This document shows, piece after piece, positions 57,901-64,000 of a stretch of DNA of 64,000 bases. Within the stretch, counting starts at the first letter, position 1; the number at the start of each line of letters is the position of its first letter. The position numbers and the translations under genes were made by a program. The notes below the pieces were generated by a model. That model made no database searches and was not told where the DNA came from. It saw only the letters and a program-made list of their open reading frames with translations. Origin of the DNA: Acanthosepion esculentum (taxonomy: Eukaryota; Mollusca; Cephalopoda; Sepiida; Sepiidae); NCBI GenBank assembly GCA_964036315.1, contig OZ038485.1, positions 75,374,460 through 75,438,459 of the forward strand. The letters run 5' to 3'.

Positions 57901-58130
57901 AGAAGCCCTTCCAAATAAATAAATAAAAACAAAACAAAACAAACCATACAGTTAAAATTTGGAGAAGTGGATCAGGCCAAGAACTTTTCAAGACCCTCTT
58001 TTAAGATTGCTTTAATTAATCAACTAATAAAAAAGTTAAAATATTTTCTTGGGTTTTCTTTTCAAAATGAAATATTACACACTTCAACAAGCAGAAACCA
58101 CAAATTGCAGAGGTATTGTAAATCATGATA
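54998..58130. other. Upstream/first-intron sequence of APP without recognised exons
   Basis: AT-rich. 55395-55690 is a less AT-rich block beginning near TTACAGCCTGTGGTCAAATT and ending near GGCCTACATACTGCAGTCC, weakly inverse to each other, possibly a hAT-like MITE. A 99-residue minus frame at 55970-56269 is of unknown nature. A half copy of the 41.6-kb MITE-like repeat lies at about 57960-58010. Homopolymer A/T runs are common. Confidence 0.5.
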
Positions 58131-58134
58131 TTAA

Positions 58135-58450
58135 CAGAAACACAGTGGAGTAATGGTTAGCGGCTCAGATTGAGAAATCGGAGGGCCGAGTTCAAATTCC
58201 AGTCAAATCCATTATAGTCACTTATGTACTAATACCCTTTCTCCCCCCCAGCTAAGGGTAAATAGTAGGACAGTCCGGGTTCTATAGCCCTGGATGACAA
58301 CCGGTCTACTGCAGAAAGAAATGGCAACCTACAGCAGGAAAAAAATCTGCCTCATCAGTCATGTATTAAAAGATACATGATCGCCTAAGCATGTATCATG
58401 CATGGCACATAACTGACTGAATACTAATTACTAATTTGCACATTAAGAAA
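58135..58450 (+). mobile_element. tRNA-derived SINE-like copy
   Basis: AGTAATGGTTAGCGGCTCAG (A-box-like) and GAGTTCAAATTCC (B box, 58188-58200) are well spaced, in a tRNA-like head. A body follows with GGACAGTCCGGGTTC and GATACATGATCGCCTAAGC. The best preserved tRNA-like head of the window, but its 3' half continues into a non-tRNA body. Confidence 0.65.
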
Positions 58451-61204
58451 AAAAAAAATCTTCAGTTATCTTTGCTACAAAAATATTTCAGTATGAACAC
58501 TTACTTAATGTAGATATTATTTACACAAAGATAAATAAATCAGAAAATAAAGTACACTACTGAAATAATCACTAGTTTGTAACAAGTTGTAAGTTATGAG
58601 AACCTAATGAATATATTCAAACTATTTGAATGAAAGAATAAAAAGATTTCATATTCAATAATTTGAATCACTGGATAAATAAATTCATAGTAATCGCTCT
58701 ATCCACTCTTTAGGAGGTTTCAACAATTGACTGCTTATTTTCTCATTTTTGTTATTGTTATATAAAGTTAAAAATAAATTATGCACTTTTTATTGGTGTA
58801 AGATTATATACAAGTGAAAACAAGAAGGTCAGGAGACATGCACCACTAACTTTGAAAATACTCACAATTACTTGTTTTAAGTGATCCAACAAGAGTGCAT
58901 CCCTCCACTCACTAATTGTTTGTCTGTCTCAAGGTCTTATGGTTCAAATTAGACTCCTTTCAAATATCCACTCTTCCAAAATATTGCCGTATTAATTTAA
59001 TTTTGCATATTTTTTTAATATAGTAATGAATTTCAGAAGGTGTTTGTAATGAGCAGTAATAACAATAGTTATAATTAATGTAACCTTAGAAACAAATATA
59101 CTATTTTTTTTTAACAAATAATCTAAGAGATCTTTCATAATTGTTTATATCAGTGTGATTCAAATCCACAAGAAATCCTAAATCATTTTATAACTGAAGT
59201 TATCCACTTCAAGAGTCAGTCTATAATTAAGAAAGGTAAGCATTGATGACTGATAAAGTCATCAATGCTGTTGAATGAAAATCTTCTTTGATTATAAGCA
59301 TCTGTTAGCTTATAATTAGTAAAAGAATGAGTGTCATTAAGTTTTTATGTCTATGGTGTTAAGTACAAATGTAATAAAGGAAAAGAAAGCTAACATTAGC
59401 AGATATCAATTTTTATCCAGACAACCTGTTAAAGCTTTAGGGGAGAGAAAATACATAAAACACTATCACAGTTGGTTACATATTTTAAAAACCACTGGTA
59501 AAAATTAACTAAATTAACTAGATAGATATTCATTTTTTTTTAACTTTATAGTAACCATTAGACAATATCTTCAAGATGAAAAAACATTCAAATTTGTACA
59601 TATTTACACAGATACAAGGTTATGTAACAGTCTATCATGGATATGTAGAAGGACTAACCCATGAAGTGGGAAGAGACGTGAACACAAGAGACAAATGAAT
59701 GACATCATAAATATGTCAGTGCTTTTTATCAGACTTTTAGCTATCAGTCCAGAGGACAAATAAAAGAACATAAGTAGCATAAATGAAAGAGCTATTCACA
59801 TGAACTTATTGCAATTTCTATTCTCTTAAGTAGGTATGAATATTAACACCTTTAAAATATCTATCTCATTGAACTATGGCTTTCCTAAAGAGAGAGAATA
59901 AATAATCGGGGTGGGGTGGGGGGATCTACAATTATATTATGATTGTAATTTTTCTTTCACATGTGCATTTAAGTAAACATATAGCAATTAGATGAAGTGA
60001 TTAGATAATAGAATCATTAGGCTCCTCTTTAGAAAAGATTTTTAGTGCAAGAACAAAATTTGATGGATATTATTAAAGGTAAATCTTTCTTTGAAATCTG
60101 GCTGTTAGATGTTGATAGTTAATTGCCAGCATTATAATTTTATTTTTATAATACAATAGCACTCCAACTTCAAGAAAAATATATTGGAAAATATTTACAT
60201 GGTTGTTCATGTGAAATCTAAAAATATTAAAATTTGTTATCAGTTTAATAACTATCATCCCCAGTTTTTTTTAAAGCTATCTACTTGGAATTGAAATTAT
60301 GCTTGTGGGGACTCATTGTAGGAATGCAGTTGTTAGCTGAAATTAGGTGGAATTTTCACTATATAAAGTATGATTCATCACTGAATTAAGTGCATTAACA
60401 AGGAATGAGATTATTTTGAGAAATATTTAAAAGTAAATACATTTTCATCATTGAGCTGTGTGGACTTATAGTTGTACATATGTATATAACTAATAGTCAT
60501 TTATTTTGAAAGATACCAAATTGTTTTTAAGCTTTCAGTTTATATATTAAAAGGTCAAATAACTGCTGCAGGCATGATCTCATAACATCAAATTTAATGT
60601 CTTCCAGCAGCAAGGAAGAAAAACGTTTGTGCATGGTATTTTTTCTTGGGGGGGGGTGATTTGTGCCTACACCTAAAAGAAATATATATTTTTATACTAA
60701 AGACTATATTTTATAACTGGCTAGCTAGCACATGTTTATATAGCATCTAAACTTGTTGATGCAAATGTCTGACCTGCAGGTAACCAGGCAAGTGGAAAAA
60801 TCATCATTGACTATTCTGAGTACCCCACAAATGGAAACTAATTTAACAATGTTAATTTTAAAAGCAACTGTAACTGCATTTTAAAGTATGTAAAAATAAT
60901 ACTGTATGGTATCAATGTTTCTTAAAACTTCTAAAATCAAAGTAGTATTACTAGAAGAAGCAATACCATTTTGAGATAATTATGCAGGGTTTAATGTAGA
61001 AGTATAGTAATAGTATAATTACTACATTAGTAACAGTAAAATAGTATAATTACTACATTAGTAACAGTGGTCATAGAAATATGGGTGTAGTCTCTTAAAT
61101 AATACTGTATGTGTGCGTATGTGCAATTTCAAAGTCAGGTTACTCTGAGAATATTTAGATCACATAAAATGATACAGCCTGACATTCCAGAGATAGCAAA
61201 ATAT

Positions 61205-61244
<40 letters not shown>

Positions 61245-61800
61245 TGCTAAACAAATATTCACATCTTTTATTTTCCATTATACCAATTTTCTTTTAGTTC
61301 ATAAAAATGTTAAAATGTTTTATAAAATACTTCATGGCAAATATTTTTCCCCTAGCTAAGCAAAAAATATTGAAGTTCATCTTATTGTATAAATAATGTT
61401 AATTTTTGTGATAAATTCAACAAAGTGAATCTTGCTCCAATTTGAATTACTAAGCTAGAGGTAAGTGACATCAGCATAATGTTGCCAAAATATTAAAGTA
61501 AAATTAACTTTGGAATGTTAACTTAGGGATATTTAGTTTATTTAATGCATCAAATATTTCCCTTTTCAAAGAATACTAATGCATTAACTCATTTCAAACA
61601 AAAACTAAACATTTTATTTGAATTTGTTTTGACAAGACCACTGTTGCTTTAAATTTTAAAATCACCTCTAAGTATTTTAATATATTATATATAGATCATT
61701 CTATGGTCCTCCCCCCTGCCACACCCTCTGTCATTTATTTCAATCTAAAACTATCCTTTAAAAACTTGTATTAAAAATTAAAGAAACCAAATTCCTTTGT
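58451..61800. other. Intergenic or first-intron sequence without recognised genes
   Basis: Only minor structure: a 12-bp-arm hairpin at about 59240-59270 (GCATTGATGACT/AGTCATCAATGC), a 31-bp tandem duplication at about 61010-61068 and poly-A at 61207-61241. Confidence 0.6.
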
Positions 61801-61815
61801 AACTAGAGATATGAC

Positions 61816-61890
61816 TTGATGAACCAGGAAAATATATTTTCTGGGGAAATAAATTATAGTCATGGAACCTTAAAGTTGTCTCTTTCTTAA
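61816..61890 (+). repeat. Hairpin-bearing repeat related to 23428-23500
   Basis: TTGATGA, a hairpin (61824-61844, eight pairs) and GAAATAAATTAT, then CATGGAACCTTAAAGTTGTC. The 23.4-kb copy shares the flanks but has a different hairpin that still pairs. Confidence 0.6.
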
Positions 61891-61953
61891 TTTAATTAAT
61901 ATTTGCTCCATTGAGCTCTCTGGAATTATCCATACGGATTACCAAACCTTACT

Positions 61954-61959
<6 letters not shown>

Positions 61960-62018
<59 letters not shown>

Positions 62019-62030
62019 ACACACGTTAAG
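61960..62030. repeat. (AT)n-(AC)n microsatellite
   Basis: AT tract passing into ACACACAT-type sequence. Confidence 0.95.
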
Positions 62031-62169
62031 CACCTCAATAATATTGATTTTTTTTTTTTTATAAAGAGAATATTTGAATGAAGACAGCTAGTCAAGAAAA
62101 GATTAAATAATGCCACTTAATCCAGAACTTAAATATTAAGAGAAATGCAAATGAAAATATTATTCCAAA

Positions 62170-63005
62170 TCTGGCATTTATGCTGATGACAACTATTTAC
62201 TCTTGCCTTAACAAGAAGTCAGATAGGTCCAACAACGTAAAACTGACATTGCTCTTGAAAGATGAAATGAACTCCAATCAGTTGTTAACTGGAGCAAGAA
62301 TTGGCTTGTAAATGTTAAAACCTCCAAAAGAAAACTTATCTTTTAATCATCACACAACCATTTTTGACTTTCAGCAGTAACACTGATGCTAACCTCCAGG
62401 AGAGTAAATAATTGTACCTTCTTGGTCGCATGTCACTGACATGAAGCGGAATGATTATATTGATTAACTGCTAGGTCTGTTGCTAAGAATCTTGATTCAC
62501 TGTCATACCAGAAAATTTTTCCTGCCAGAATCCATCTTGTACATTAATAAATCAACCATTCCAGGCATTGAATATTGTTGCCATAACTGGTCTTGTGCTC
62601 CTGCTATATATCTTGAGATTCTCAAGAAAATCCAAAGAAGGGTCTAATGTTATTGGTCCTAACCTGGAATCTCAACTTCAGTCACTTTCCCACATTTCTG
62701 GGACCTGACTTCCCCCATATCTTTTCTATAAATATTTTCATGACAATTGTTCTAATAAGGTTCCCTCCTCGGTACCTCCTGCATGAATTTAAACATACTA
62801 CTAGCGAGCTTGTCAGGTCTCTTTCAGTTTCTGGGTTCCCTACCGTCACGATCTTGAAAAATTTAAACGCAACATCAATCACCATCTTCCGTTTTCCTGG
62901 ATCCTGTACTTTTATTGTCCTTTCTCCTCATTAATGTCTTCTCATTCTCTTCCACTCTCATTAACTTCTTGCATCTTAGTGGCATTATGACTTTGCTTAG
63001 GATAG
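62170..63005 (+). pseudogene. Second degraded copy of the Jockey-like LINE 3' part
   Basis: Starts near the YADD box (TATGCTGATGACAACTATTT) and continues through a NWSKNWLVNV-like segment and CATGTCACTGACATGAAGCG. It then covers the same downstream blocks as 18660-19385, ending GCATCTTAGTGGCATTATGA. Frameshifts throughout; the 5' half is absent. Confidence 0.75.
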
Positions 63006-63780
63006 TTAAAAATAAAATAACCCCCATCATTTTTGACAGGTACTGTTAATTTGTAAAATAATCTGTAAAAAAGGGGTTTTTTCTTAGAAAAGAAGTTAGA
63101 GTGCACAATGGTAGAAAAGTAGCAACACATGTCAAATATGACATGAAAAAAAATACTAAAGAAATATAACATGAGGAAACTTAGTTAATTCTTTTATCAG
63201 AGGTAAACAAGTATTGCTAAAAACAAAAACTGATGTCAAAAAACATTTTGTGGGAACTTTTTTTTTTTTTTTTACACATAGGAAATGCAAAAAATGTGTA
63301 CTGTCCATATTACAGAAATAACTGATATTAGGCATGCCAATGTCTCCCACCAAAAGAAAAGGAGAATAATTATCATTAAAATATAATGCCACCCGTCCCT
63401 CTAAGAAGTGCGTGAGAAAACCGACAAAAAATTGACAAAAATGAAACTAAAGAAAAATTTGAAAAAAAATGTGTTCACACATGCAGTTTCTTACAAATCA
63501 ATAGTCAAATCCATTTTTATGCCCATTTCAATGCATTTTAATAATTGTGAAATAATGATTGCTAAAACTTTAATCCTTACTTGTGGCCTTGTGAATTTTT
63601 GCCAAAATTATGATAAACTTGTTTACATTTAAACTATTCAATTCTGTAACATTGAGGGCATGCTGAAATGTTCTAATCTTAGCTAATTTTCCCAAATCTA
63701 ACAGGACTTTGTTAAACCACAAAAAGTTTAATCATTAGATTAAATCACCAAAATGAAAATATTAAATCTAAAAAATAATT
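63006..63780. other. Sequence without recognised features
   Basis: AT-rich; no coding or repeat call. Confidence 0.6.
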
Positions 63781-63829
63781 TTTATAATAGTGTCTTTAAT
63801 AATACAAATATATATATATATATATATTA

Positions 63830-63861
<32 letters not shown>

Positions 63862-63904
63862 TTGTATTATTAAATTTTTTTATGCTCTCTTTATCAATAA
63901 GGTT

Positions 63905-63938
<34 letters not shown>

Positions 63939-64000
63939 ATTCAAAACAATAACTTGTTTTGAATCTTATATATATATATATATATATAAGATTCAAAACA
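63780..64000. repeat. Nested TA microsatellites with short inverted repeats at the window edge
   Basis: AATAATACAAATATA…TATATTTGTATTATTA forms an inverted pair around TA tracts (~63797-63873). ATAAGATTCAAAACAA…TTGTTTTGAATCTTAT forms a tight hairpin (~63935-63970), and its first half repeats at the window end. Truncated by the edge. Confidence 0.85.

Noticed and set aside
58141..58215. tRNA gene
   Set aside because: A- and B-box-like words are present, but no closed acceptor stem or clear anticodon arm could be drawn; the sequence continues as a SINE-like body.
55000..64000. APP signal-peptide exon
   Set aside because: No minus-strand ATG followed by a hydrophobic stretch and a phase-0 GT donor was found; it may lie outside the window.
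1..64000. CRISPR arrays, operons, bacterial promoters
   Set aside because: The window is eukaryotic with introns, SINEs and LINEs; the only tandem arrays are microsatellites, VNTRs and element repeats.

Overview
The window is eukaryotic, AT-rich and repeat-laden, with two recognisable protein-coding genes. The best guess is a mollusc, probably a coleoid cephalopod. This rests on a large intronless C2H2 zinc-finger gene, an invertebrate-type APP gene with long AT-rich introns, many tRNA-derived SINE-like copies, long (TA)n tracts, and Penelope-like, RTE, Jockey-like, Gypsy and mariner remnants. The species assignment is inference.

Layout. 1-3760: microsatellites and a ~2.7-kb repeat island bounded by ~200-bp inverted repeats that holds a broken Penelope-like RT fragment. 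4243-7791 (+): an intronless gene for a 1182-residue protein with 25 C2H2 fingers and one C2HC-like finger. 8100-10060: SINE and unannotated sequence. 10070-14250: a striking foldback zone with a ~190-bp-arm inverted repeat, an exact 156-bp-arm palindrome, a Penelope-like RT/GIY-YIG ORF with a partial tandem copy, and a (TA)n/17-mer compound VNTR. 14250-33500: intergenic DNA with degraded LINEs, a Tc1 fragment, SINEs and a decayed Gypsy pol. 33500-55000 (-): an APP-family gene with ten visible coding exons.

The APP exons join in phase to 597 residues: E1 (growth-factor-like and copper-binding-like domains), a short linker, E2, juxtamembrane region, transmembrane helix and a cytoplasmic tail ending in the conserved YENPTY region. 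The signal-peptide exon is not seen and probably lies beyond the window or in unrecognised upstream sequence. The introns hold a Gypsy element with short LTRs, two RTE fragments on the gene's own strand, a mariner relic and MITE-like repeats. 55000-64000: upstream or first-intron sequence with a SINE, a second copy of the Jockey-like LINE 3' end, and microsatellites.

Points most worth following: a possible alternative APP terminal exon that would make a soluble form, a GC-AG intron, loss of the copper ligands in APP E1, the exact palindrome beside the Penelope-like ORF, and several hairpins with hammerhead-like flanks (CTGANGA/GAAA) in repeats.
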